A stretch of DNA of 64,000 nucleotides from Phytopseudomonas punonensis (GCF_900142655.1 NZ_FRBQ01000002.1:1-64000); one strand, 5' to 3'. Shown: positions 18,272-27,741, numbered from the stretch's first letter. Notes: a model not told the origin generated them from the letters alone. Program-made: numbers and translations.

Positions 18272-18727
18272 TCAGATCTCCAGAGAGGACAGGATGCCGA
18301 GCGGCAGCGGGACATCGAGGGCTTTGTCGAACAGCAGGTAAAGACCGATGGCCAGCAACACGCCAGAGATCAAACTGGTCTTCCAGGTGCCTTCGTACAG
18401 GCGCGCCATGGCGACACCGAAGAGCACGCTGGCGGGAATAAAACCCAGGGGTTCGAACAGCGTCGCATACAGGGTGAAGATCACCACGCAGCCCGCTACT
18501 TTGCGGATCACGTGCTTGTCCAGAGGCGGCTCGTCGCTGGGCTCACCAGGGCGGGCCGGTTTGACCAGTAGGTAAATCGCGCCCAGACCCATGAGGATCA
18601 GCAGCAGCATCGGGTAGGCGCGTGGGCCCACCGGTTCATAGGAGAAGGGCGCGTGGTAGCCCCAGGCAACGATGCCCAGCCCTGCACAGGCCAGCAGCAG
18701 CACAGCGCCGAAAATGCGTTGTGACAT
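18272..18727 (-). CDS. tctB: Tripartite tricarboxylate transporter small permease TctB
   Basis: 151 aa from the ATG at 18727 (MSQRIFGAVLLLACAG), with four predicted membrane helices and the family phrase PVGPRAYPMLL. GAGGAC stands 9 nt before this start. An ATG at 18751, eight codons upstream, has its own GGAGGA, so the start is ambiguous; the chosen one begins directly at the first helix. It is the small subunit working with TctA. Confidence 0.88.
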   Translation of the reverse strand: MSQRIFGAVLLLACAGLGIVAWGYHAPFSYEPVGPRAYPMLLLILMGLGAIYLLVKPARPGEPSDEPPLDKHVIRKVAGCVVIFTLYATLFEPLGFIPASVLFGVAMARLYEGTWKTSLISGVLLAIGLYLLFDKALDVPLPLGILSSLEI

Positions 18728-18802
18728 TTGAGGACGTCCTCGTTCGTTCATGGCGAAGGCATCCTCCAGGCGGCGCCCGGAGGATGAACTATGCAGCAGG
18801 GA

Positions 18803-19783
18803 TTACTGGATCAGACCAAATTCCTTGGCCAGTTCCTTGTATTGAGCCACCTGCTTTTTCACGTAGGCATCCAGCTCATCGCCGGTCATGGCGAACGGAT
18901 ACAGCTCGCGGCTCTCACGTAGCTTGGCGAAGTCTTCGGAGGCCAGCAGCTGGTCGAACGAGTTCTTCCACCAGGTGTAGGCTTCGTCATTGACTTTTGG
19001 GCCGAGGTAGAAACCACGGATTACCGGCCAGACCACGTCATAGCCCTGTTCCTTGGCGGTCGGGATGTCTGCCACTTTGCTACCGGGCAGGCGCTCTTCG
19101 GAGAACACCGCGAGGATACGCATGTCGCCACTTTCGACGTGCGGCACGGAGTCGGAAATGTCGGTACTGGCGACCTGGATATGGCCGCCTAGCAGCGCGG
19201 TTGCCAGCTCACCACCGCCCTCCATCGCCACATAGCGCATTTCTCGCGGGTTGATACCGGCGGCGCGGGCTACTAGAGCGGTCTGCATCCAGTCCTGGCT
19301 GCCAACGGTGCCGCCGGAGCCGATTACAACCTTGCCCGGGTTTTCCTTGAGGGCCTTTACTAGGTCATCGAGGTTCTTGAGTGGCGAGTCCTTGCGAACC
19401 GCCAGCGCACCGTAGCTGGTGCCGACGCCCGCCAGCCATTTCACTGCGTTCTCGTCGAAGCGACCGAATTTGCCCTGCGCGAGGTTGAGCAGCGAGCCGC
19501 TGGAGAATGCGGTAATGGTGCCTTCCTCGGACGGGCGCTGGGCGACCACTGCGTTGTATGCCACCGCACCGACGCCGCCTGGCATGTATGTCACGCGCAT
19601 CGGCGACTTGAGCAACTTGCTTTCCACCAGAGCGCTTTGTGCCAGCTTGCAGGTCAGGTCGAAACCGCCGCCTGGGGCAGCCGGCGCGATGCACTCGGGG
19701 CGCCGCGGCTCGTCTGCCATTGCTTGACCAGCCAGCATCAGGCAAGAGGCGGTCAGTAGGATGGTACGCATGGATGTTTTCAT
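18803..19783 (-). CDS. tctC: Tripartite tricarboxylate transporter receptor TctC (Bug family)
   Basis: 326 aa with a signal peptide ending GQAMA and the Bug-family sequence ECIAPAAPGGGFDLTCKLAQ at the mature N-terminus, followed by GSGGTVGSQDWMQTALVARAAG. It is a periplasmic receptor that captures citrate-like ligands for TctAB. GGAG lies 8 nt before the ATG at 19783. It is the first transporter gene of the operon, with a candidate CA motif in its leader. Confidence 0.93.
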   Translation of the reverse strand: MKTSMRTILLTASCLMLAGQAMADEPRRPECIAPAAPGGGFDLTCKLAQSALVESKLLKSPMRVTYMPGGVGAVAYNAVVAQRPSEEGTITAFSSGSLLNLAQGKFGRFDENAVKWLAGVGTSYGALAVRKDSPLKNLDDLVKALKENPGKVVIGSGGTVGSQDWMQTALVARAAGINPREMRYVAMEGGGELATALLGGHIQVASTDISDSVPHVESGDMRILAVFSEERLPGSKVADIPTAKEQGYDVVWPVIRGFYLGPKVNDEAYTWWKNSFDQLLASEDFAKLRESRELYPFAMTGDELDAYVKKQVAQYKELAKEFGLIQ

Positions 19784-19805
19784 CGGTTTTTCTCCATTGG
19801 AGTCT

Positions 19806-19813
19806 TTATTGTT
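19806..19813 (-). promoter_or_regulatory. Candidate Crc/Hfq CA motif in the tctC leader
   Basis: The coding strand reads AACAATAA, a match to AAnAAnAA, 22-30 nt before the tctC ATG and upstream of the GGAG site. The match is short and could occur by chance; the uptake function of the operon makes Crc control plausible. Confidence 0.35.
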
Positions 19814-19926
19814 AACCAGCGGCGCAGCGGCAAATGGCGCTGTGCGGGTGAGTTTCTCTATGCGCAGTGGCGAGAGTGCTCAGCTGATCGGTCGAGGCGG
19901 TAACGATTTGCTTTGGGTGCCAGGCC

Positions 19927-20577
19927 TTAGCCCGAAACCCACGCGATATCGCTGCGTGCCACATACTTCAAGTCGACGTCGCGTTCCCATTGCCTGTCGC
20001 CACTGCCGGCATCCGCTACTTCAGCATGATCGCTGGGGATGCTCGTTGGGGTTGAGCGCAGGACGGGAGCACCGAGCGCTTTGAAGTCGTGACTCGCCTG
20101 CCGCTCGCCCGTGTTGAGCTCGGCAGGATCGATGAAAAAGTGTGGGTTGGCTGCGGCACCGAAACCGGCAGCATTGCCTGGCCGCGTGCGGTACAGCTTT
20201 TCGAGCGAGGCGATTCGTTGCTCGTGCTGCGGGCGCTTAGTTTGCTCGGCTGGCTCTTGGGAAGAGCTCAGATTCTGGCCTGCCGCTTGATCGTTATCTA
20301 TCTCGTCGCTGCCAGCAATTGAGCCAACAGGCTGCTCGCCTGCTTTTTCACGGATTTGCGCGTGAGCTTCGAACAGCAGATATTGTCCCCAACTGTCATG
20401 AGAAGGTTGCTCTGAGGCATGGCGGACGATGTGGCTGGTAGGGGCGGCCTGGTATTGCAGGCTAACAACGGAATAATCGGAAGTGCTCGCTTGGGCAAGG
20501 GAGGCGAAGAAGGCAGCCGGCAGGGCGAGACTCAAAAGACTCGACGACGAGACAGCCTGGCGCGTGGCACTCGGCAT
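19927..20577 (-). CDS. Secreted/periplasmic protein of unknown function (216 aa)
   Basis: 216 aa with a signal peptide (LLSLALPAAFFASLAQA, cleavage about residue 31). The hydrophilic mature part is rich in Gln, Glu, Ala and Ser and contains one long charged helix candidate (EPAEQTKRPQHEQRIASLEKL). No domain is recognised and no cysteine is seen in the mature part. A CGGAG site 9 nt before the ATG, directly preceded by a CA motif, supports translation. It sits between tctC and the divergent tctDE pair, where other pseudomonads have the OprD-family porin OpdH; it is far too short and lacks porin sequence. An accessory to tricarboxylate uptake is possible but unproven. Confidence 0.68.
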   Translation of the reverse strand: MPSATRQAVSSSSLLSLALPAAFFASLAQASTSDYSVVSLQYQAAPTSHIVRHASEQPSHDSWGQYLLFEAHAQIREKAGEQPVGSIAGSDEIDNDQAAGQNLSSSQEPAEQTKRPQHEQRIASLEKLYRTRPGNAAGFGAAANPHFFIDPAELNTGERQASHDFKALGAPVLRSTPTSIPSDHAEVADAGSGDRQWERDVDLKYVARSDIAWVSG

Positions 20578-20590
20578 GAGTGTTTACTCC

Positions 20591-20605
20591 GTTATTATTG
20601 TTGTT
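20591..20605 (-). promoter_or_regulatory. Candidate Crc/Hfq CA motif at the ribosome-binding site of the 216-aa protein
   Basis: The coding strand reads AACAACAATAATAAC immediately followed by GGAG. This gives overlapping matches to AAnAAnAA that touch the Shine-Dalgarno sequence, the classic arrangement for Hfq/Crc translational repression. Confidence 0.6.
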
Positions 20606-20814
20606 GCGACTGCACTCCACTGTGCGAGTCGCTGAGCGGGAGGATCGAGCCGCCCGGTAATTGATCCTAGAAGCACAACCTTTCACCAGCCTTTCAACGC
20701 AATAAGTTGTTGCATATGTACCGCCGTTGCACGCTGTAACTGCTAACTTTTCGCGTGAGCGGTAAACTCTCGCCACTCATGGCAGTCCAGTCCATGGTTC
20801 GGTTGGAGGTTGCA

Positions 20815-21486
20815 GTGCGAATTCTGCTGGTCGAGGATCATCCGCAATTGGCGGCGAGCGTCACCCAGGCGCTCAAGAGTGCTGGTTGGACAGTGGATGT
20901 TCTGCATGATGGCGTGGCTGCGGACCTCGCACTCGGCAGCGAGGAGTACGCACTGGCTATTCTGGATGTCGGCCTGCCGCGCATGGACGGTTTCGAGTTG
21001 CTCGCCCGTTTGCGTGCTCGCGGCAAGACGGTACCGGTGCTGATGCTCACGGCGCGCGGCGAGGTTAAAGATCGCGTGCACGGGCTCAATCTGGGCGCCG
21101 ACGATTACCTTGCCAAACCGTTCGAACTGAGCGAGCTGGAAGCGCGGGTCAAGGCCTTGCTGCGTCGCAGCATGCTCGGAGGCGAGCAGCAGCTGCGCTG
21201 TGGTGATCTGGTCTATGACCTTGATACCCGGCGCTTCACACTGCTCGATGAAAGCCTCAACCTGACCTCCCGCGAGCAGGCCGTGCTCGAAGCGATGATT
21301 TCCCGACCTGGTCGCGTCATGAGCAAGGAGCAGCTGGCTTCCCACGTATTCGGGCTGGATGAGGAGGCTAGCGCCGACTCCATCGAGATTTATGTGCACC
21401 GCCTGCGTAAGAAGCTCGAAGGTGGTTCGGTGCGTATCGTTACCTTCCGCGGCCTGGGCTATCTGCTGGAAGCCACGGGTGGATAG
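20815..21486 (+). CDS. tctD: Response regulator TctD (OmpR/PhoB type)
   Basis: 223 aa from the GTG at 20815, chosen because GGAGG lies 5 nt upstream and the protein then begins directly with VRILLVEDH. The receiver domain (1-115) has the phosphorylated Asp in LAILDVGLPRMDG and Lys in LAKPFE. The C-terminal winged helix includes SADSIEIYVHRLRKKL and VRIVTFRGLGYLL. It is divergent from the transporter operon and paired with tctE; by family it activates tricarboxylate uptake genes when citrate is sensed. Confidence 0.92.
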   Translation: MRILLVEDHPQLAASVTQALKSAGWTVDVLHDGVAADLALGSEEYALAILDVGLPRMDGFELLARLRARGKTVPVLMLTARGEVKDRVHGLNLGADDYLAKPFELSELEARVKALLRRSMLGGEQQLRCGDLVYDLDTRRFTLLDESLNLTSREQAVLEAMISRPGRVMSKEQLASHVFGLDEEASADSIEIYVHRLRKKLEGGSVRIVTFRGLGYLLEATGG

Positions 21487-22870
21487 GCCTGGGAGCTTGC
21501 GTGGCCGGTTGATCCGACGGCTGGCGATACTGTTCACGGTGATCCTGTTGGTCAGCAGCCTGACTGCTTACTGGAGCGCCCGTCACGCTGCCGATACCGC
21601 CTATGATCGCACCTTGCTGGCGTCGGCCCGGGCGATCTCCGACGGGCTCTACGCCGTCGAAGGTATGCTCAGCGCCAATGTGCCCTATATCGCCCTGGAT
21701 ACCTTCGCCTACGACAGCGCAGGACGCATCTACTATCAGGTGCTTGGGCCGAAGGGCGAGTTGGTATCCGGTTACGAGGATCTGCCGGCGGCTCCGGAAA
21801 ATACTCCACGCACCAATGATTATCCCGCGCTCGCCAAGTTCTACGACGGTGAGTATCGCGGGCAGGGCGTACGTGTGGTGAGCTTTCTGCAGCCGGTCAG
21901 CGAGCCTAACTACAGCGGCATGGCCGAGATCCGTGTCGCAGAAACGCAGGGTGCTCGCGAGCGCATGGCGCGTGAACTCTTGTTCGGCACACTGTGGCGC
22001 ATGGGCTTGCTATCTCTGAGCGCCTTGTTACTCGTTTGGCTAGCGGTAAGCGCCGGGTTGCGGCCGCTTGAGAGTTTGCGCAGAACCGTTGCCGCGCGCA
22101 GCAGTGATGATCTGCGACCATTGCCTGATGAGGACATGCCGCGCGAGCTGCTGCCGCTGGTCAATGCGCTCAATCAGTTCAATGATCGTCTGCGCGGACT
22201 GTTCGAGCGCCAGTCGCAATTCATCGCCGATGCGTCCCATGAATTGCGCACCCCATTGGCGGCACTCAAGGCGCGCGTCGAACTGGGCCTGCGTGATCAA
22301 GATTCGCGTGTATGGCACGCAACCCTGCAGGATGCGGCGCTCAATGCCGATCGCCTGACCCATCTGGCCAATCAACTGCTGTCGCTGGCGAGGATCGAAA
22401 GCGGAGCGCGAGCGATTGCCGAGGGCGGCGCGTTGCGCTTGGATCTTAGTCAGTTGGCCCGTGAGCTGGGCATGGCCCTGGCGCCTTTGGCCCATTCCAG
22501 AGGCGTGGCACTGGCGCTGGAAGCCGAGAAGCCGGTGTGGATTCGTGGTGAACCGACCCTGCTCAATGAGCTTTTATGCAACCTGGTCGACAATGCCATG
22601 GCCTACACAGAAGCCGGTGGGAATGTGATTTTGCGGGTGTTGGAGTCAGGCGTGCTGGAGGTCGAGGACGACGGCCCGGGAATTCCCGAAGAGGATCGGG
22701 AGCGCGTGTTCGAGCGTTTCTATCGCCGTCAGGCACAAGGTCTGGGGGCTGGTCTTGGGTTGGCGATTGTTGGTGAGATCTGTCGTGCCCACCGGGCGGC
22801 AATCAGCCTGCATCAGGCCAAACCTCATGGGCTCTTGGTGCGCGTGGTATTTGACGGCGAGGCGGGGTGA
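21479..22870 (+). CDS. tctE: Sensor histidine kinase TctE
   Basis: 463 aa from the GTG at 21479, overlapping the tctD stop by 8 bp. A longer in-frame start at 21359 lies inside tctD and is rejected. Two membrane helices (about 15-35 and 180-200) flank a periplasmic sensor region. The HAMP region is followed by an H-box (FIADASHELRTPLAALKARV), N-box (NLVDNAMAYT) and G-boxes (EDDGPGIPEEDRERVF, GAGLGLAIV). By family it senses tricarboxylates in the periplasm and phosphorylates TctD. Confidence 0.92.
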   Translation: MDRPGSLRGRLIRRLAILFTVILLVSSLTAYWSARHAADTAYDRTLLASARAISDGLYAVEGMLSANVPYIALDTFAYDSAGRIYYQVLGPKGELVSGYEDLPAAPENTPRTNDYPALAKFYDGEYRGQGVRVVSFLQPVSEPNYSGMAEIRVAETQGARERMARELLFGTLWRMGLLSLSALLLVWLAVSAGLRPLESLRRTVAARSSDDLRPLPDEDMPRELLPLVNALNQFNDRLRGLFERQSQFIADASHELRTPLAALKARVELGLRDQDSRVWHATLQDAALNADRLTHLANQLLSLARIESGARAIAEGGALRLDLSQLARELGMALAPLAHSRGVALALEAEKPVWIRGEPTLLNELLCNLVDNAMAYTEAGGNVILRVLESGVLEVEDDGPGIPEEDRERVFERFYRRQAQGLGAGLGLAIVGEICRAHRAAISLHQAKPHGLLVRVVFDGEAG

Positions 22871-22888
22871 GGCCTCGCCCCATTGCAG

Positions 22889-23725
22889 TTACTGCAGCAT
22901 GGTCATTGCGGCATCCATTGCCGCTGACAGGTCTTCGTCGGCATGGATGTCCATGTCCGGCTTGATACCGAGCTTGGCGAATGCCGGGATCTGGCTCCAA
23001 TCGAGCTGCGTATAAGGGTGCGGCGTGCCGAGATGGCTCTGCAGCGTTGCCACCTGGACGATGTCCACATAGTCGACTTTGCCACCGTCACGGCTGAAGT
23101 TCAGGTACTGGCTCGGGATGCAGGCGATCATTTCCGGGAATTCCCAAGTACGCAGGATCTTGTCACCGATGATCGGATGAATCTGCTCGATCACATGATT
23201 GAGGCTGATCGAGTCGGAGAGCAGTTCGCTGTGTTCTTCGGCGTAGGTGAGAATCGGCAGGACGCCAATCTGATGAACCAGGCCGGCGAGGGTGGCTTGA
23301 TCCGGCATCAAGCGTGTGTAGTGACGGCACAGTACGTGGCAGATGCCTGCAATTTCGGTGCTTTTCGTCCATACTTCGCGCATCTTGCGGTCAACTACAT
23401 CGGTCGTGGCCTGGAACATCTGCTCCATCGCCAGGCCGGTTGCCAGGTTGCAGGTGTAGTTGATGCCGAGGCGGCCGATGGCCATCTGCAGGTCGGTGAT
23501 TTCCCGGTTGGTGCGCAGCAGCGGGCTGTTCACTACCTTGATGATGCGTGCGGTCAGCGCTGCATCATTGCCAATCACCTTGGTCATTTCGGGAATGCCG
23601 ACATTGGGGTCCTCCGCTGCCTCGCGAACTTTCAAGGCGACCTCGGGCAGGGTCGGCAGGACCAGTTCATCGTTGTCGATGGCCTTGGTCAGATCCAGCA
23701 GGACTTTCTCGGCGAGTTTGCTCAT
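22889..23725 (-). CDS. HDOD-domain protein
   Basis: 278 aa dominated by an HDOD domain (about 20-215) with the phrases LPTLPEVALKVREAAEDPN and HIIGDKILRTWEFPEMI-like spacing. HDOD is related to HD phosphohydrolases but usually lacks the catalytic His-Asp pair and acts in signalling. No output domain is present. It is convergent with tctE across an 18-bp gap containing GAGGCCTC flanked by GGGG/CCCC. No function can be assigned. Confidence 0.85.
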   Translation of the reverse strand: MSKLAEKVLLDLTKAIDNDELVLPTLPEVALKVREAAEDPNVGIPEMTKVIGNDAALTARIIKVVNSPLLRTNREITDLQMAIGRLGINYTCNLATGLAMEQMFQATTDVVDRKMREVWTKSTEIAGICHVLCRHYTRLMPDQATLAGLVHQIGVLPILTYAEEHSELLSDSISLNHVIEQIHPIIGDKILRTWEFPEMIACIPSQYLNFSRDGGKVDYVDIVQVATLQSHLGTPHPYTQLDWSQIPAFAKLGIKPDMDIHADEDLSAAMDAAMTMLQ

Positions 23726-23773
23726 GAAGTTCTCGTTCTTGGCGAAGTGATGGCAGACGATGCGCAGTGTACG

Positions 23774-24715
23774 TCAGCGCTGGATTTCGCGGTTGCTATC
23801 CAGCGTGTACGGCAGATCGAGCAGGTCGAGCGGCATGCCCTCGAGGCTGCCCAGGTGAATGTTTCCATCGAGTGCAGCGTCTTCCTGCAGCACCGCCAGC
23901 AGTTCCACGCCTGTGGGACTCGCTGCGGCCAGTACCACTTCGCCCACTGCACTGCGGTGCACAGGGGAAAACAGTTCGCTGCCCGGGGTAGGCAGTTGGT
24001 CGGTAGCGATTTTCAGGCGGTAGAGGCGGCGTTTGAGCTTGCCCAGGTACTGCATGCGGGCAACGATTTCCTGGCCGGTATAGCAACCTTTCTTGAAACT
24101 CACGCCGCCGACAGCCTGCAGGTTGATCATCTGCGGAATAAACAGCTCGCGGGTTTCTCCGGTTACCTGGCCGATGCCTGCGCGAATCTGTGCCAGCAGC
24201 CAGTCGTTGAGTGGCGCTTCACGTAGCTGTTTAGCCAGCTGCGAATGTACGCTTTCGGCCTGTTCCACTGGAGTCCAAAGCTCGGCGCGGCCATCACTTA
24301 GACGGGTCGCGAAGAGCGCATCTTTACTGGCAACACTGTCAGCTTGAGTGGCTAGTTCGATGCCCAGCGCCTGCAACGCAGCGTCCCCCCTGCTGATGCC
24401 GAATCTGGCCCAGGCAGCACTCTCGTCGCTTAGCTTGGCTTTGGAGAAGGCGGCGTATTTTTGCAGCTCGCCCAGTTGCGGCTCCAACAGCTCGCGGCTC
24501 ATGGCCAGCAGAAAGCCCTCGGCTATGCTGACGATGCGAAAGCTGGAAAGCATGCGCCCTTTGGGCGTGCAGCGCGCGCCAAGGCTTGATCCGCTGTCGC
24601 CGAGGTAATTGATGTTGCAGGTGATCTGACCCTGGAGAAACTTTCCAGCATCCGGGCCGCGTACGGCGAGGATGCCTTCATGGGTAAGCGGGCAAAAGAA
24701 AGCGCTGTCGGCCAT
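23774..24715 (-). CDS. ygfZ: tRNA-modifying/Fe-S assembly protein YgfZ
   Basis: 313 aa, GcvT-like fold. The diagnostic motif KGCYTGQEIVARMQYLGKLKR lies at about 209-230, with the conserved Cys. It is a folate-dependent protein that supports certain Fe-S enzymes and tRNA thiolation in the cytoplasm. It is divergent from sdhE across a 158-bp gap, a pairing common in gammaproteobacteria. Confidence 0.93.
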   Translation of the reverse strand: MADSAFFCPLTHEGILAVRGPDAGKFLQGQITCNINYLGDSGSSLGARCTPKGRMLSSFRIVSIAEGFLLAMSRELLEPQLGELQKYAAFSKAKLSDESAAWARFGISRGDAALQALGIELATQADSVASKDALFATRLSDGRAELWTPVEQAESVHSQLAKQLREAPLNDWLLAQIRAGIGQVTGETRELFIPQMINLQAVGGVSFKKGCYTGQEIVARMQYLGKLKRRLYRLKIATDQLPTPGSELFSPVHRSAVGEVVLAAASPTGVELLAVLQEDAALDGNIHLGSLEGMPLDLLDLPYTLDSNREIQR

Positions 24716-24873
24716 GGTCGAGACAATCGTGGGTAAAGAATGAGGGTGTCATGATAAGAGCAGCGGCAAGTGTCTAGCTACAGGCAATAACGCGCTCGGG
24801 CAATTGCGATCACGACGCTGATGCACGGTGCTGCTGTTGGTATACTGCCGGCCTTTTTTCGAGGAGCACTCAC

Positions 24874-25128
24874 ATGGTCGATGCCACTGAACTCAACCGC
24901 CTCTTCTGGCACAGCCGGCGTGGCATGTTGGAGCTGGACGTGCTGCTAGTGCCCTTCGTGCGCGAGGTGTACGCGACGCTCGGCGAAGAAGATCGGGCAC
25001 GCTACCGCAAGCTGCTTGAGTGCGAAGATCAGGACATGTTCGGTTGGTTTATGCAGCGCGGCGAGCCTGAAGATGCCGATCTGCGCCATATCGTTCGCAT
25101 GATTCTGGATCGTGTCCAGCCCAAGTAA
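24874..25128 (+). CDS. sdhE: FAD assembly factor SdhE
   Basis: 84 aa with the RRGMLELD motif (residues 11-18) that contacts the flavoprotein and an acidic region [12 protein letters not shown]. It promotes covalent attachment of FAD to succinate dehydrogenase subunit SdhA. GAGGAG precedes the ATG. The end overlaps ygfX by 17 bp. Confidence 0.94.
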   Translation: MVDATELNRLFWHSRRGMLELDVLLVPFVREVYATLGEEDRARYRKLLECEDQDMFGWFMQRGEPEDADLRHIVRMILDRVQPK

Positions 25129-25564
25129 ACGCTTCGAATGTAGCTGGCGGCCGTCAAGGCGGCTGCTGGAAGTCTATCTGTGCGCTCAGGCATTGGCGCT
25201 TCTGACCCTCGTGCTGGTCGAGCTGCCGCTCTGGGCGAAGCTGGTTTGTGTGCTGGCGTGCGGCTGCCACGCCGCCTGGGTGTTGCCCAGAGATGTGCTA
25301 CTCAGTCGAGCGGATACCGTCCGTGCCTTGCGCCATGATGACGACGGCTGGCAGGTGCGCTGCGCAGAAGGGCAATGGCAAGCCATTACCCTGCAGCCCG
25401 ACAGCATGGCGCTGCCATGGCTGGTGATCGTGCGCTTTCGTTTGCCAGGCAGGTACCTTGCGCGCAGCCTGGTCATACCTTCTGATTCGTTACCACGAGA
25501 CGTACACCGTCGGCTGCGGGTTTACCTGAAGTTCAGTCGTCAGCGTTGGCGGGTTGCAGAATAG
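25112..25564 (+). CDS. ygfX: YgfX/CptA-like membrane protein
   Basis: 150 aa from a GTG within the sdhE coding end. Two adjacent membrane helices (about 20-55) are followed by a soluble domain with [13 protein letters not shown]. The family is the inner-membrane YgfX partner of SdhE, described in E. coli as a toxin-antitoxin-like pair acting on cell shape, though that role is debated. The 3' end overlaps the convergent nadB by 32 bp. Confidence 0.85.
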   Translation: MSSPSKRFECSWRPSRRLLEVYLCAQALALLTLVLVELPLWAKLVCVLACGCHAAWVLPRDVLLSRADTVRALRHDDDGWQVRCAEGQWQAITLQPDSMALPWLVIVRFRLPGRYLARSLVIPSDSLPRDVHRRLRVYLKFSRQRWRVAE

Positions 25565-27146
25565 TGTCGAGCGCCTCGGGCAGCAGGTCGGGGTAATCCA
25601 GGGTGTAATGCAGCCCCCGCGATTCCTTACGTTCCATCGCTGAAAGAATCATCAGTTCGGCTACCTGGGCTAGGTTACGCAGCTCAATCAGGTCGCGACT
25701 GACCTTGTAATTACTGTAGAACTCGTCAATTTCATCGAGCAGCAGGCGTACCCGATGCTGGGCGCGTTGCAGGCGCTTGGTGGTCCGCACGATGCCCACG
25801 TAATCCCACATGAAGCGCCGCAACTCGTCCCAGTTGTGAGCGATGATCACGTCCTCGTCCGAGTCGGTGACTTGGCTGGCGTCCCAGGAGGGCAGGTCGG
25901 TAGGCATTGTTACCCGATGCAGATTGGCGACGATGTCCGCAGCCGCCGAGCGCGCATACACGAAGCATTCGAGCAGCGAGTTGCTGGCCATGCGGTTGGC
26001 GCCGTGCAATCCCGTGAAGCTGGTTTCGCCGATGGCATAGAGGCCCTCGACGTCGCTGCGACCTGCCTGATCGACAACCACGCCGCCGCAGGTGTAGTGG
26101 GCGGCTGGTACTACAGGGATTGGCTGCTGAGTGATGTCGATACCAAATTCCAGGCAGCGCTGGTAAACGGTTGGGAAGTGGTTTTTAACGAATTCCGCCG
26201 GTTTATGGCTGATGTCCAGATAAACGCAGTCGATACCCAGGCGCTTCATTTCATGGTCGATGGCGCGGGCCACGATATCTCGCGGTGCAAGCTCTTCGCG
26301 TGGGTCGAACCGTGGCATGAAGCGCTCGCCATTGGGTAGGCGCAGCAGTGCGCCTTCGCCGCGCAGGGCTTCGGTAATCAGAAAACTCTTGGCCTGCGGA
26401 TGGTAAAGGCAGGTGGGGTGGAACTGGTTGAATTCCAGATTGCCGACGCGGCAGCCGGCGCGCCAGGCCATGGCGATGCCATCGCCGCAGGCTCCGTCGG
26501 GATTGCTGGTATAGAGGTAGACCTTGGCTGCGCCGCCGGTAGCGAGAATCACGAAGCGCGCGTGGTGGGTGTCCACCTCGCCGGTCATTCGATTCAGTAC
26601 ATAAGCGCCCAGGCAGCGCCTGCCTTCACGGCCCAGCTTGCGCTCGGTAATCAGGTCAACGGCGGCGCGCTGCTCAAGCAGTTCGACATTGCTGCGCTGG
26701 CGCGTGCGCTCGAGTAGCGTATTGAAGATGGCTGCGCCAGTTGCGTCGGCTGCGTGAATGATCCGCCGATGGCTGTGCCCGCCTTCCCGGGTCAGGTGGA
26801 AATCGAAGCCGCCGTCCTCGTGATCGCCGTCGTCACGGGTAAAAGGTACGCCTTGCTCTATCAGCCACTGGATCGCTTCACGGCTGTGCTCGACAGTGAA
26901 CCGCACAGCGTCTTCGCGGCACAGGCCGGCGCCGGCGTTGAGCGTGTCATCGACGTGGGAGTCAATCGTGTCGCTGTGATCCAGCACCGCCGCAACGCCC
27001 CCCTGAGCCCAGTAGGTCGAACCATTGGCCAGCTCACCTTTGCTCAGCACAGCGATGCGCAGGTTGTCGGGAAGCGTGAGTGCCAGGGTAAGGCCGGCGG
27101 CGCCGCTGCCGATAACGAGAACATCGTGCTGTAAGTGTTGGCTCAT
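25533..27146 (-). CDS. nadB: L-aspartate oxidase
   Basis: 537 aa FAD enzyme with the dinucleotide motif [13 protein letters not shown] near the N-terminus, the substrate-side phrase [13 protein letters not shown] and the succinate-dehydrogenase-like [10 protein letters not shown]. It oxidises L-aspartate to iminoaspartate, the first step of de novo NAD synthesis in the cytoplasm. It is divergent from algU, the usual order in Pseudomonas. Confidence 0.97.
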   Translation of the reverse strand: MSQHLQHDVLVIGSGAAGLTLALTLPDNLRIAVLSKGELANGSTYWAQGGVAAVLDHSDTIDSHVDDTLNAGAGLCREDAVRFTVEHSREAIQWLIEQGVPFTRDDGDHEDGGFDFHLTREGGHSHRRIIHAADATGAAIFNTLLERTRQRSNVELLEQRAAVDLITERKLGREGRRCLGAYVLNRMTGEVDTHHARFVILATGGAAKVYLYTSNPDGACGDGIAMAWRAGCRVGNLEFNQFHPTCLYHPQAKSFLITEALRGEGALLRLPNGERFMPRFDPREELAPRDIVARAIDHEMKRLGIDCVYLDISHKPAEFVKNHFPTVYQRCLEFGIDITQQPIPVVPAAHYTCGGVVVDQAGRSDVEGLYAIGETSFTGLHGANRMASNSLLECFVYARSAAADIVANLHRVTMPTDLPSWDASQVTDSDEDVIIAHNWDELRRFMWDYVGIVRTTKRLQRAQHRVRLLLDEIDEFYSNYKVSRDLIELRNLAQVAELMILSAMERKESRGLHYTLDYPDLLPEALDTILQPANADD

Positions 27147-27741
27147 TGTTATGGGTTCCGCTGGATGGCGTATGTCGAAGCGGCTCGCGATGTGCCGACT
27201 TCAAAGTCTGATATGGGCGGGGGCTGTGTGTCTTTTATATCTGCGCTCAGCCCGCCTGCGAACTATAAAATGGCTGCGCAGCAGAGCATGCTGAAACCTT
27301 GGCAGGCCCTAGTATATAGAGGGTGCTAGCGGCACAATAGCCGGCTTGGTAGGTTGTCCTGCACAGAACGTGTATCGTGTGCAGGGTGGCGATGTGCCTG
27401 CGTAGCTGGCCGGCCATTTTGGAGCTGCATATCTTCCGCTGTAGCGCGTATGAACTTTGTCTATGGTCGAGGTTCTATAGCGGAGTCGCCCCGGAGAGGG
27501 AATGTGTCTGGCTGGTTGAGTGATCGAAGCCATTGTGCGATTCGATTCGGCCCGTCAGGCGATCTAAAGACAATTCGCGCAGCAGGCATCAGGCCTGGTG
27601 CGTGGTTTCGTGCAAAACCAAAAAATGTTTTGTGGGAAGCTTGTTCGGAGGGGGAGAACTTTTGCATATGGCTCGAGTCTATTTTGGCAGATCGATCTTC
27701 TGGCAGGCGCTGACCTCCTACGGGCTCAACGAGGAGTATTC
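27147..27741. promoter_or_regulatory. nadB / algU intergenic region
   Basis: 595 bp between divergent genes without a credible ORF; the short frames here lack ribosome-binding sites and family resemblance. It contains the candidate AlgU-dependent promoter at 27656-27682 and GAGGAG before algU. The length suggests several promoters for the stress operon, as known in P. aeruginosa. The remaining upstream 450 bp shows no further structure by eye. Confidence 0.6.
27656..27682 (+). promoter_or_regulatory. Candidate AlgU (sigma-22) promoter of algU-mucABD
   Basis: GAACTT (27656-27661), 16 nt, then TCTAT (27678-27682). This fits the AlgU/RpoE consensus GAACTT-N16/17-TCtga at the -35 and in the first bases of the -10. 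It lies about 60 bp upstream of the algU ATG, as expected for positive autoregulation. Confidence 0.7.

Noticed and set aside
22943-24226. 427-codon plus-strand frame
   Set aside because: It runs antisense across the end of the HDOD gene and ygfZ, both clearly real; GC-rich shadow frame.
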